From NCBI GenBank assembly GCA_963922205.1, contig CAWUHX010000065.1, positions 868,001 through 932,000 of the forward strand: DNA of 64,000 bases, written 5' to 3'. The DNA comes from Romanomermis culicivorax (Eukaryota > Nematoda > Enoplea > Mermithida > Mermithidae). The notes under the pieces are model-generated. The model was not told where the DNA came from, made no database searches, and saw nothing but the letters and a program-made list of their open reading frames with translations. A program made the translations under genes and the position numbers. Below, one piece after another: positions 34,762 to 46,069 of the stretch; position 1 is the stretch's first letter, and the number at the start of each line of letters is the position of its first letter.

Positions 34762-37700
34762 ATGGCTTTCTTGGAAGGTAAATTAACATTATTGTGAAGT
34801 GTGAGTACGAATAATTCATATCATTATTACATGTTCCTACTGTAGGCATTAAAAATTCATTGAAATTGGATCAAGTGGGCAACGAAGTGGCCTCGAAATT
34901 AAATTCGGCCAGGACGTTCATACACCAGCAGCAGGAAAGTTTGGGCGATCATTTGATGAAAAGCGGCGCCGGACCGGCCGTCAAAATGGTCAAAGAAAAG
35001 GTTTTTAATCTGATGCCCCACAATTTGACGTCCTATTTTGGTGAGAGAGAGAGAGAGAGATGAGAAATAAAATCTCCCGTTAAGAACAGTGAGAGAGGCG
35101 TTCTTATCATTAATGCACATCCTGCTTTTATACCCGTATGCTAATGATTGGAAGAATAGACAATTTTAGAATCCCTGCGAGGTGCTAATTAAACACGCTT
35201 TGTTGTGGGCTTAATTAGGCCAAGATGAAGACAAAAACTGGGAATTCTTCCCTCGGGTAAAACTTGACTTTTCGAGATAATTAATCTCATTTTAGACGAA
35301 GGCCCGTGTCTCTTATGCTCATTTTTGTTTACCATCATACCTCTATTGTCACCATGTATCGAAAATATTCCGCCCGTACCACAGGTATCTCATTAGCCTT
35401 TATTTAGAAAATGCTTTTAAATTGAAAATTGACCAAAATTTAGTACTGTCGTTTTGTTACTGTAGAATTTTTTCATAGTCAATTTCTGTACAAAGCAAAT
35501 ATCCTTAGTTCAGTTTTTCACGCTAAAGGCATCTGCGTATATTTAATTCGTCCCACTTTGCTCGGAAAGAATTTCTGGCGATTTTTGGGAGACCCTGCTT
35601 CAGGCGAAAAATTTATCTGATATAAATGCAACCGATATAGCACCAAACTATAGATATTTTTGATGGCTCATCAAGAAACGCTAATAGAAACCATGGATGC
35701 TCATTTTTTTCATTTTACTTGGGGGTGTGAAAAAAGTCACATAGAATGTTGTTTCACGAAAAATAAACCGTGAAGTTCGAATGACAGTCCATTATGGTTC
35801 GAAAGATCATCAATTTTTTTTCAAGCTATAGTATCTCAAGCTTGGAGATTTCGTTGGGATAGGGTTCCTGCTGAAATGGAATACATTATTTATCCTTATA
35901 TATCCACAATTATCATCTTTTACTTTTTATTTTTCTACAGTAAGTATATAAATGGTGGAAATCCTATGATAAAAACGGTGAACTCTCATGAAAATCCGAG
36001 CAAAGACTGTTAAAAAATATTTATCGTATTAAAAACGATGATCATTTGACTATTTACTGTTCACCCAATATACGACTACAGTCATTCAAGCAGATATCAC
36101 TGTAAGATAAGGCACCATGTTTCCTAACTTCACTCATGAAATTGGGTATGACAAGCAAGTATTTGACTAACTATAGTAAAAATGGTACACACACCTAAAA
36201 GTCTCTATTAGGGCAGAATTTTGTGACCAACACTAACACAATCAAGCCAAAGGTTCATTCAGTGCAAAATAATTTACAGAGATGTTTTCAGTATGTAAGG
36301 GTGAAAAAGGTGGATGTTTTTGAATGATAAAAAGGTGAAACATGCTTTCCAATTTCATTATGTAAAAGCATTTGAAGAAAAAAAGTAATCTTACAAAATT
36401 TATTTTTTAATTTTCTGCACTACTCAGGCGGTCTGGTCAAATTCGCCCCAGGCGCCAGCGGCAAGCAACAATCGCCCGTGGACATAGTATCGTCGTTATG
36501 TATTTTCGACGAATCGTTGGTCGACAGCCAATTTACGTTGAGCTATTTTAGCGAAGACGCCGTCGAATTGGTCAATACCGGTCATTCGTGGCAGATCAAT
36601 ATGAAAGTCGATTCGAGGTCGGGTAAGTATAAAATGTACAGTAAACGGCTCCCTTGTTTTTACAATATTTGTATTTAGTATTGGAAGCGACGCACTTGAA
36701 CTCCACATATAAATTGCGACAAATTCATTGCCACTGGGGTACTGAGCCTATGAATGGGTCGGAGCATATTGTTGGTGGAGTTGGATATGCTGGAGAAGTG
36801 CATTTTTTGTCATATCATCATATCCTTCAACTTATTTATTGTTTTTTTGCAGTTACATTATGTGCACTGGAATTTGAAATATGGAACTATAGAAGAAGCA
36901 CTCAAGTTTCCGGATGGTATCGCCGTTCTAGGAATATTCTTAAACGTAAAAGCACAGATTTTCTAGGATTATAAATATAACCCAACTTTAAATACCAATG
37001 TCTTAGTCAAAAGTAGAGCTAGGCCATGTTGAATCATTTTTTGACTAAATCACAACGAGATATATCGATTTCAGCCATTTGTTGTTCTTTGGAATAAAAA
37101 TTGCTATTCACCTGGAAAAGTGGGTTTGAACATATTCTTCGTGTTCAGGAAACACACGACGACAATCCGAATTTTGAAAGCCTTGTTAAGATGATGAGCA
37201 AAATACCGTACAAGAACGAAACTCTAGCGTTGAACAATGGCTTTAATTTTATGTCTTTTATACCTGGTAAGCAATGTTTGATCCGTCGTATTATCGTGTC
37301 TGTGTTTTTTTCAGACGATAGAGAATTTGAGAAAACAACATTATTCTGAAGTCTTTTGGGGGCTAATAATCCTTGACTTTTATTAGCACAAATGTTTTTT
37401 AATCAAAAATAAACACGTAGGGAAATGGATTAATTTATGCATAGTATGGATCAGCTGTTATAAAATTTCTCTGTCGAACTGCACGTACAGAGTAAGCATT
37501 TTTACTACAGTGTATAGTTTTCCAATCTGTGAAAATTTTGTATGTGTTGAACCTGATTTTTTGGCTGTCACTTTTGGTGCCAATTCACATTAAATAGGTT
37601 TATCAAATTTTATGCGTATCGTGTGTTTTTGATCCGCTACATTTCAGCCAAGCTGGAATATTGGACTTACGAAGGGTCACTAACCACGCCTCCTTACACC

Positions 37701-38291
37701 GAATGCGTCGTTTGGACAGTATTCCGAGCAGCGATTCCAATTTCTAGCCGTCAAGTAAGATCTACATTCCATTTATTCCGAAATGACACATATACGAATA
37801 AAAAGTAAGTAGGTTCATCGCAAAAAAATTATTAAGCTTATTACTGTAGTCAATTAGGAAAATTCTGTCGTTTACGAGCGGCGAACTAATGAATATTTTT
37901 CAATAACCTGGTCATATGGTCAAAATTTCTCGAGTTGGTACATCTTAACCTGACGCGCAATCCTATCCAAATGATAAGTGGAAGAGCATTAAATATGTCG
38001 TTTCTATGATATCCCGTTGTCACGAAGAAATTCAGCATTTTCGATTGCTTTTCACCCTGAAAATTTCGTGGCATTTTTTAGCGATCCTTATCGTGAAATT
38101 TTTCTAGAAACTAATCAATGATCCTTATATACATTTTTTAGCTCGACGCATTTCGATCTTTGTACACCGTCGCTATAGAAAACGCCGAAACCACATCCGA
38201 GTGCCGCATGCTAGAAAACGTGCGGCCAGTGCAGGCGCTCAACGGGCGAATAGTGCGATCGTCGTTCAAAGCAGGTGGCGTTGCGCAATAA
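34762..38291 (+). CDS. Alpha-carbonic anhydrase with a novel N-terminus
   Basis: Eight exons: 34762-34777, 34846-35040, 36428-36622, 36679-36797, 36853-36945, 37149-37266, 37648-37754, 38142-38291; 330 aa. The enzyme interconverts CO2 and bicarbonate. Catalytic parts are intact: the zinc ligands His152 and His154 (QIHCHWG) and His177 (ELHYVHWN), the proton shuttle His123 (NTGHSW), Glu164 (GSEH) and Thr258 (SLTTPP). Other family signatures are [22 protein letters not shown] and RPVQALNGR. No signal peptide or membrane anchor is seen, so it is probably cytosolic. The first 70 residues (exons 1-2), predicted helical and Gln/Lys-rich, do not resemble the usual HWGY...W start of the family. Exon 2 reads on into a stop at 35061-35063 followed by AATAAA (about 35067), so a short product is possible. 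Introns carry a MITE fragment and a family P repeat. Confidence 0.94.
35396..35500 (-). mobile_element. MITE family M1, fragment in carbonic anhydrase intron 2
   Basis: Partial match: AAATGCTTTTAAATTGAAAA, then AATTTAGTACTGTCG and ACTGTAGAATTTTTTC, without the outer ends. Confidence 0.4.
37826..37960 (+). repeat. Dispersed repeat family P in carbonic anhydrase intron 7
   Basis: AAGCTTATTACTGTAGTCAA, ACGAGCGGCG and CAATAACCTGGTCATATGGT match the copy at 15990. Confidence 0.55.
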
Positions 38292-40143
38292 TAACTGCCC
38301 GATTGGTAGTGGCCGAAATTATCAAGAAAAGATCTCATTATGTACAGAAAACAGAGTCGTACCGTACAGGCTGGTCCAAGAAATGGCTTGCCTAAAGAGA
38401 CTGTTCTACTTTAGATTTGGCATTCAAAAAAAATTACGTCTATAGTTGCAGTATACAATGTCGTGTATTCATTCGTAGTAAGAACCCGATTTTCAAATTA
38501 TAAAGTGTGGTTTTTGAGCTGCAGTATTCAATTACAGTCATGCGCAGATTACTGTTTCTAGGAACATTTGAAATTTTCCAAAATTTTCAATAATTTTTTT
38601 CTGATTTTCCCCAATCCAACTGTAAAATTTCGACATAACAGTAGACTAATATAGCTAACGAACGTCTGGTCACTGTAGGTATGGTAGGCCGATTTTTTTC
38701 GGCCATCCTGTACATGGTCGTCATTCCTTCGATTGGTGCAATGTAGAATTGTAGATATTTATAACCTCTTTTAATTTATATTTTAGAAATCATACTTATA
38801 CGGAATAATGTAGCTAATATAATTCATCGCAAAGGCCTCAAAATAAAACCCTGGTAATGAAAAGCCTGTAAGATTACTTTTTGCCCTCATATTTTTTTGT
38901 CTGTTGCTAATAGAGGACGAAAAGAAAGGAAATGTCGGGACCAGGTGCCATAGATATGACTATTGTAGGTGAAATAGGCAGCGACATAATTCAAATTTGG
39001 AAGGTTGCGCGGTGACATTGACGCCAATACATTTCGCCTAATTTCATCCGTCAATCAACAAGAGTCACGCATGAAAAGTAATTGAGTTACAGTACTGGCT
39101 GTTGAAACAATTCAAAAATACGTGAGCATCAAAGACATTGTACAACCTAGACTATAATCAATAGGTACGACAAGAAGTTTTTCCAAATGACTTAATTAAA
39201 CATGCAGATTATTGCCAATATTTGGAATGATAGACTCAACAAAAACCAAAAATGTAGGCTCTGTTTGGTTCTCAATTTTCACTCGGTGAAAAGCATTATA
39301 CTGTAAAACGACTCTAAATTTCTTCATGAGAATGTAAAAAAATTGAAATCATCGAAAAACCATCATGCTTTCTACTGTCAATTTTAACAGAATAGCGTCG
39401 AGGAATGCTACTCTTGAAATTTTGATCACTCAACCAGGCTATTGAAGGAAATTTTCGGCTGTTCGGATGAAAAAATTCTTTCATTATTACAATAATGAGC
39501 ATTCTAGTTTTTCTGTATTGAATTTACTTTTATGTGATCGCTACAGCAATAATTTAAACATAATGGAATATAGTACCCAAAGCACAACATATTGTGTGTG
39601 GATCACGCATGGATTTCACAAAGCTTGTACTTTGGTACAGGCGATATTCATGATCACATTGTGGGGAAGTTATAATTTGAAATTTGACTTCGGAAAAGTC
39701 GCGATTGCTTCCAACCCTACTGAACTGAGCAGTTATTTTTCAATTTTGATTCCATTGATTTTTACACACTGACTAAACTGATTATCATCTTTGGGTGATA
39801 GTCACAGTTCGATCTTTTGAAATGTACGATTCAATTCAGTTTCCTCTGCATACGGTTTCAGTATCCCGAATACAACTTCTATTTTTGACATTGTCGAAGT
39901 TTCGATTGTGCATGAGTCGCTTGTTAACATTATTGCCTAGTTTTTGGGTGATCAAGTCTAACTACAAATAGAAGGCATTGAAAATCAGTGAAATATATGG
40001 AAAATGAACCAGAAATATTTAATATCAAAACTATTGTACAAGAAAATTTTTTTGTCATTTTTAAATATTTATTTTTAGAATATTCATCAGGAAAGTAGTT
40101 GTATAGATGTAGCAAACTTGATTCTGAAAACAAGATTTTCGAA
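38292..40143. other. Gene-less stretch between carbonic anhydrase and cluster gene 3
   Basis: No supported gene on either strand. An AATAAA at about 38841 could serve the carbonic anhydrase. On the minus strand, AATAAA (40149-40144) lies about 120 bases past the stop of cluster gene 3. Confidence 0.4.
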
Positions 40144-40267
40144 TTTATTCAGTCACAAAACAGTATGCCTGATGGACTCCTCGGCTGCGTTTGCCTCCAA
40201 ATTTTTCGACTCCTATGATATCTGTCACCAATACGATCGATGAAAAACGACAAAAGGAATGATTAAT

Positions 40268-41985
40268 TTACACACAAATGTCTGTAAATATCGATGATGT
40301 ATAGAATTGGAAAGCCTTGTCATCGAAAAAAACCGGAACGTCAAATCTACTGCGGTTATTGCAAGATAGCACTTTTAGAAGGACCGTTTTCTGAACCACC
40401 CTTTTGAGAATGTATCGGATTATTTTTATCGAATTGTCAGCAGCCGATGGAAATTTTTTTCCCTTCCGAAAATAATATCGGCATCTTTTAATCAATCTAA
40501 CTGATCGAAAAAATTCATCACATCTCTCAAATTTTGACCATTTATCGAAACCTTCGATTTCAAACTTTTCGCGGCTAAATTTTGTTCATTTTCGCGAGGC
40601 AATTTCTCTGAGCCGAAGCGATTTCTCCACCAATTGCTCAACGTGTGGCATAATATGTAAAAATTTCGACAGAATGGTTTATTATCCAATAGAGTGGCGC
40701 ATTGGGCGTGGTATTGAGCGGAATTTTTGACACAAAAAATTAAATCTGCAAAATTATATAGTGCTGAACCTCAAAAATTTTCATTTCTTTCAGTGGACGT
40801 TACAATTCTGCGAATCATAACTCAGATGTCTACAGTCTGTTTTTAATAAAATGCTTCCAAATAATGAATCTGGAAAGCAAGTACTATTTTATATTTTCAG
40901 CATTCTCTACCGAATCGTACGTCATATGGAGCTTAAATTTAGTGACGACACTCAACTAACACTTGAAAAATTTTTGAGTGAAAAAATTTAGAGAAAAAGC
41001 TTCATTTGCAGGATTTTCAAGTCATCTAATACTTGTGTCATTTTCATTTTAGTAGCATTTTATAAAAAGCAGACTATATGTCTAGAAAAATGATGCTTAT
41101 ATTATTGATTGACCTACTGGAATGGTCGACTTGCTCTGATCGTCGAACTACTAGAATGATACCCTCATTTTAAGGTATGATCAATTTTTAACTTGCCATA
41201 TGTCAGTGTGATGCAATCTAAGGTCGAATTTTTCAGAAAGCATGTCTTAAAAAACTCTACAGTTTTTCATGGATTAAAAAACTCACTTGGGTATGACCTG
41301 AATCTTTTGCTTCTTTCGATCACTGCCTTAGCAGGACTTTCGTAAATCCTGCTTCCTTGATCGTTGCTCACCGGAAAAGTCGGCGCCAAGATTTTAAACA
41401 ATGGTCGACCGTCAGTTCCCTGTATAATTTGGCGATCGCGATCGCATCGCCATCGAAATTTGGCGCAAAAATATTCGTCGTTCCGCATTTGATCGCTCTT
41501 ATCGGGCAATAGGAGGCGAAATCGCGTTATACCGTCGAAACAATATTGGAAATATTTGCCAAGATTATCGTCGCAAAAGTCTCTGATCCGTAAATAAAAC
41601 TGGTCGTTAGCGTACGAAGAACTATTCCGTTTTGGAGTAAAAATTTCGATTCTGTACAATTTTTTCCCCAAACTATGAACAACGTATTCGAGTTGATTAT
41701 TGGAGAAAACCAAACGATTTATTGGGCCTTGTTGAAAACGCAGCCCGCTGCCTGAAGGGAAAGGTCGCCTAAAGTCAGATGGGTAAAAAAAGTTTTTGCC
41801 ATTACCGGTTACACATGACGGATCGTTGGGATTGTATCTGCAAAACCGATTTTCATTGAGGTCTAAAAATTTGACCATTTGTTCATTTTCTCATTTCGGA
41901 AACTGCGGTCCTTACTTTTCGAAACCACCAATTTACTAATCAAAATTAAATTGAATAATAAAGAAGAAAAAGTCAACAGGCTCAT
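40268..41985 (-). CDS. Secreted cysteine-rich protein, cluster gene 3
   Basis: Proposed exons: 41985-41916, 41862-41287, 40745-40631 and 40574-40268, 355 aa. Exon 1 (MSLLTFSSLLFNLILISK...) is a signal peptide ending in phase 1; its intron is 53 bp. Module A is FCRYNPNDPSC (C-x8-C). Four-Cys units follow: FCDDNLGKYFQYC with FCAKFRWRC, and FCVKNSAQYHAQC with FCRNFYILC. A later RCDEFFRSVRLIKRC may be a degenerate pair. Intron 2 contains a complete MITE. The last intron (56 bp, phase 2) is the least certain; without it the frame ends at 40492 (299 aa). I prefer the spliced form because the downstream frame continues the Cys spacing. Modules C and D are absent. A minus-strand AATAAA lies at 40149-40144. 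It is probably co-transcribed with gene 4, whose stop is 133 bp upstream. Function unknown. Confidence 0.72.
40831..41078 (+). mobile_element. MITE family M1 in cluster gene 3 intron 2
   Basis: Starts TACAGTCTGTTTTTAATAAA, contains ATGCTTCCAAATAATGAAT, ends ATAAAAAGCAGACTATA; 248 bp. Confidence 0.85.
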
Positions 41986-42118
41986 CTCTACATCAAACTT
42001 TCTAAATGACAAAACTACCATGTCATACCGGATACTTTACTAAAAATAAACTTCGAAATATACAGAACAATACAGGTGCGTTTATAAGTAAGTAAGAAAA
42101 GTTCATCGATCCTGTATA

Positions 42119-45100
42119 TCATCGGCCAGTGCCACCTGATATTAAGTTCGCCAGACCACCCAGACCGACATTACTCGACGAGCCCACGTTGACAGGACCC
42201 GCCTGCGTATTTGACGTGCTCCCGACAATCGAGTTGGCAGCGTTCGTTTGGGGTGGTGCAATGGCAGCGGAACTGACTGATGGCGGCGCTTCAGCGGCTA
42301 CAGCCGACGCTTTAGGAGGTGGCGGCTGCGGTGGCGGCTGCGGTTGCTGCTGCCCTGCACCGGGAACATTACTTAGCGGTAAAGTGCCGCCACGAGTGTC
42401 CGCACCGATTAATTGCGGATTGTTCACTATGCCGCCCGGTCGGGCCAAAAATGGGTTGACCCAGGAGGAGCCACCACCCGGCGATGGAGTCGAAGCATTC
42501 GAAAGCGGTAAATCTTGAACTTTCGGAGGGACGGCCAATGGTGCGGCTCCCGGGCAAGAATCGTGATAATAGACGCAAAACTGTTTAGCAAAGTCTGGGG
42601 GAGGACTTGGACCGTTGGCGCAATTGGCGTAGTCGGCTTTGTATTGGGAGCAAAATTGGTTGATGGCAGATAATGAGCCGTTCGCTGGTGAAAGTTTTGC
42701 TGACGTTGACGCGTTTTTGCCAGCAATAATGGGCACGTTGTTTGGTACGGCGTCATTTGGGCAGAATGAAAAACGGGAATCGCGAGAGCAAACTACATTT
42801 CTGAAATCTGAGAAAAGAAAATGAAGGAAAATAAACCGCGAGCTGAATCACAACAGTTTCAATGCAATCCTATATCAAATGAAAATTTGTGAATTTGACG
42901 AAAAAAATCCGATAAAAACTTGCCAAATTGAGACTTAATCTTTTCCAATTACTCGAGAACGAAATCTTTTAAAATTTTCTAAAAAACACAACGCTACGAC
43001 AAAGCTTGGATCGGTTTTTTGAAATTCAAGCCTCTGTTTAGCCCCTAAAGAATCAAAGAAGGTGAGTGGAAAAACTATTTGCGGTTCAGAAAACTTCAAC
43101 TAAAGCGTGTAAAACACAATTCTTCACAGCACAGCATGCTCAATGGATCAAATTGGAAAATTCTCTAACCAGAACTGAATGTGTATTGACATCATGCACC
43201 ATTGATTTTAAAATGATCGATGTAGAGATTCAATGAAAGCAAGTTCAACAAGGAAAGTCTAGTGAAGCTCATTACTGTAATGAATAAAGAAAATTTCTCG
43301 TGAATGAGGGGTAAACAGAACAGCCGAAGATTTTCATCATAACTTCGTCAAATGGTCAACATATTTCCTGACAAAAATATGTCAAATACATATCAAAAAT
43401 GTATATCAGATGTGGATGAGCAGTGTAGTCCTTTTACGACTTTGGCGTTCCTATTGTCTTGACGTTTTTCTACTGTATAAAGTTTTCTACTCCACGATCG
43501 AACCTACTTTTCTGCTGTGATAGTTTCCACGGGATAGCGTTTTTGTTTTTTTTTTGCATTTAGATAATGTATGTAGTCCACCACGGTCCTCTGATAAAAA
43601 TACTTTTATTCACTGATTATATCAAAATTCGTAACACAGTTGAAAACTGCTATGACATTTAAAAGTTTCTTGAATCGATTGTCGCCTGGTTTAAGGAATC
43701 TCAACTAAATAGTCTTTCGGATTCAAAAAATAGAGATTTAAGAACAAAAACCATGAGTATACAAAATAAGCAACAACAATGTGCATGACAATGAAGTCTC
43801 TTTTAAAGATCCCGGCATACCGATGTAATGTAATTTTAAACTCAATGAACATAATGAATATGTTGCGGTTGCCTCACTCAAAAAAGGATATCAAAGTGAG
43901 TAAGAAAGTTAAAAAAATGCTCCACTAATAATATTTTCTTGCTGCCAACTCGATATGTTATATCATTACATTTTGTTGACATATTTTGTGTGTATGAGTT
44001 AAGCTGCAGCTGAACTGCAGCACCTTAACGGGAACGGTATAATATACAGAGTTAAACTACAGGTTTAGCTGTGGCTCAGCTAGAGCTTAAAAGTCACTTT
44101 GATGAAACAAGCAACTAATGTTTCCTATTATAATCGATGGGTTGACCACGTTAAAACTAAAGACACTGGAAAAAAGATTGAGCAATGCTGTATAAAATAG
44201 TAAAATAAAGAATTTACACAAAACACGAAGATTTTACACATTTTCAGACGCGATATGGTCACATTTTGAAGTTAAAATCTGATATTTCAAGGACTCGTAT
44301 TATGAAATACATCTTCACTAATAGTGTCATGTGGAATAAACTTCCCGAGTCAATTAAAGAGATAAGATAAAATAGATAAAATGGGTTTTGGTCAATATTG
44401 TAAAAACAATATGCCAATGCCTTTTTTACCATGCACAGCTTGTCAAGGGCATCCTGTTAATGTATAGGACAATTATCTTTTGTAATAGTCTTTCATGTAG
44501 ACCCCAGAGGCCACGAATTCGGATTAAATAGGAGTGCCGATACTTCTGCAGTTTAGGTGTTACCGAAATTTTTTTAAATTTTTTCGTGTCATAAATGTAA
44601 TTCGATGCTGCTGATCACGAATATGTTATTCTTTTCACCCAAATCGTGAAACTACTCAAGATATCGCGATTTTATAATTTTCGTTTTTTCATCAATTTTT
44701 TGTTTTTACATTTCAGACCCTTAATACTATTTTAACTAACAACTTCGTTTGGGCGTGAAAATTTTAAAGGAAAAATAAATGTCTAATCACTAATCACAGA
44801 AATCCATGCTCAAAATTAACAAACAACTCATATGCAGTGATTAGGCTGAAGGCCGGGAACCTACTTATAAAATTCGGCCGAAAAGAATAACGTATTCGTG
44901 ATCAGCAGCATCGAATTACCCTTATGACACGGAAAAATATTTAAAAAAATTTTGGAGAAAAAAAATTTTTTTCTGTATCACCTAAACTGCAGAAGTGCCG
45001 GAGTGACCATCCTAGAATACGGAGGCCAGTTAAGACTGAACCATTTGGAATGATGTCTTGGCTTTAAGTATGATTTCGGTACAAGAGTGATTCAAGTGTT

Positions 45101-45864
45101 CTATAGTATGTTTTTCTTGAAAAGCTTCCAAAGGATGAAAGTGGAAAGCAAGTAATATTACAGATTTTCGCGATTTTCCAATAAAAAATATATCATGTAG
45201 GACTGAAAATTTGTGAGCATGCTGACCAAACCTTTACCAATTTTTCGAGGGAAAATTTTTACAGCAAGAAGTTTATGTAAATGATTTTGACGACAGTACT
45301 GATTTGTGTCATTTTTCTATTTGGAAGCATTTTATAAAAAACAGACTATAAGTACGAGAGATTCATCGGCCGCTTTTATTATAAACCGAACTTAGCAGAT
45401 GGCCACTGTGTCTCTGGTCTGGTGTTTGAAGCTGACCCTTAGTTTCAGGAACTGGGTTCCGGAGCAGTTCCTCGAGTTTGTTTTTGTAGTTGTAGCCTGG
45501 ATCTTCGGGACTATGCTGGGTTGTGTCTTAATCGAATTCCTGTTGACGGGACTTTGGAATTGGTTGGAGCTGGCTTACTGTCGTGACTTAGCTATATTTA
45601 TTTAACAATGGTGCATTTTTATTGTATTCTTTTAAACTAATTTTGCAGTTTCAAATAAAACCATTATAATAGAATTGACAAAATGACACTGTTTTAAAGT
45701 TTGTCTATTTTTGGACATGAGTGTAGAAATTAGCGGTTTACGGGTTAGAAGAGTTACGTTATACAGAAAACTAACTATCACGTTGATATTTCGAAAGTAC
45801 ACTTACCGCCTTCACAAAAATATGGGCACCAAAACAGTAGGATCAATGGTTGAAGCGACGTCAT
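42119..45864 (-). CDS. Secreted Cys/Pro-rich protein, cluster gene 4
   Basis: Two exons: 45864-45807 and 42807-42119, 248 aa. Exon 1 (MTSLQPLILLFWCPYFCEG) is a signal peptide ending in phase 1 at GTAAGT. Exon 2 follows CTTTTCTCAG and completes Asp20. Module A is VCSRDSRFSFC (C-x8-C). One four-Cys unit follows: FCSQYKADYANC with FCVYYHDSC. The second half is a long Pro/Ala/Ser/Gly linker with an uninterrupted Pro/Gln stretch, ending LGGLANLISGGTGR, which may be a vestige of the Gly-rich module. The pairing of these exons over a 3-kb intron rests on strand, phase and module order. The intron holds a foldback, a MITE and an unexplained island. A minus-strand AATAAA (45927-45922) lies between gene 5 and this start, consistent with an operon. 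Function unknown. Confidence 0.75.
43255..43445 (+). repeat. Dispersed repeat family P in cluster gene 4 intron
   Basis: AAGCTCATTACTGTAATGAA, GTGAATGAGGGGTAAAC and AACTTCGTCAAATGGTCAAC match the other copies. Confidence 0.5.
44525..45012. mobile_element. Foldback element with ~100-130-bp arms
   Basis: The left arm (about 44540-44640: ACTTCTGCAGTTTAGGTG ... AATTCGATGCTGCTGATCAC) is repeated inverted at about 44880-45000. The arms enclose about 240 bp with no open frame. It is in the intron of cluster gene 4. Confidence 0.75.
45102..45350 (+). mobile_element. MITE family M1 in cluster gene 4 intron
   Basis: 249 bp; starts TATAGTATGTTTTTCTTGAA and ends TTTATAAAAAACAGACTATA. One of the best-preserved copies. 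Confidence 0.88.
45399..45605 (+). other. Unexplained GC-richer island with a 68-codon frame
   Basis: This ~200-bp block differs from the surrounding AT-rich intron. The plus strand has a 68-codon frame starting at an ATG with two hydrophobic stretches (FVFVVVAWIFGTMLGCVLIE), followed by AATAAA near 45654. It contains the palindrome-like GGAACTGGGTTCC. The minus strand is not open throughout. It could be a tiny nested membrane-protein gene, a gene fragment or inserted sequence. Confidence 0.25.
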
Positions 45865-46069
45865 TACTTTTGATAGACGTAGTAAACAAAAGCGATTTGT
45901 TGAACTGTTCAAAAACTCAACTTTATTAAATGCAAGTGTTTATAATATAACGACCACGATGAAAAATCCGGATCAACACTGAGATACCCTAGGGCATATT
46001 TCTACCATATGGAATCACACCTTATGTTGTATACCACTTCAACAAGAAATTCAAGGAAACGTTTCTGCT

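Noticed and set aside
42129..42518. 129-codon Gly/Ala-rich plus-strand frame
   Set aside because: Antisense of the Pro/Ala-rich exon of cluster gene 4.
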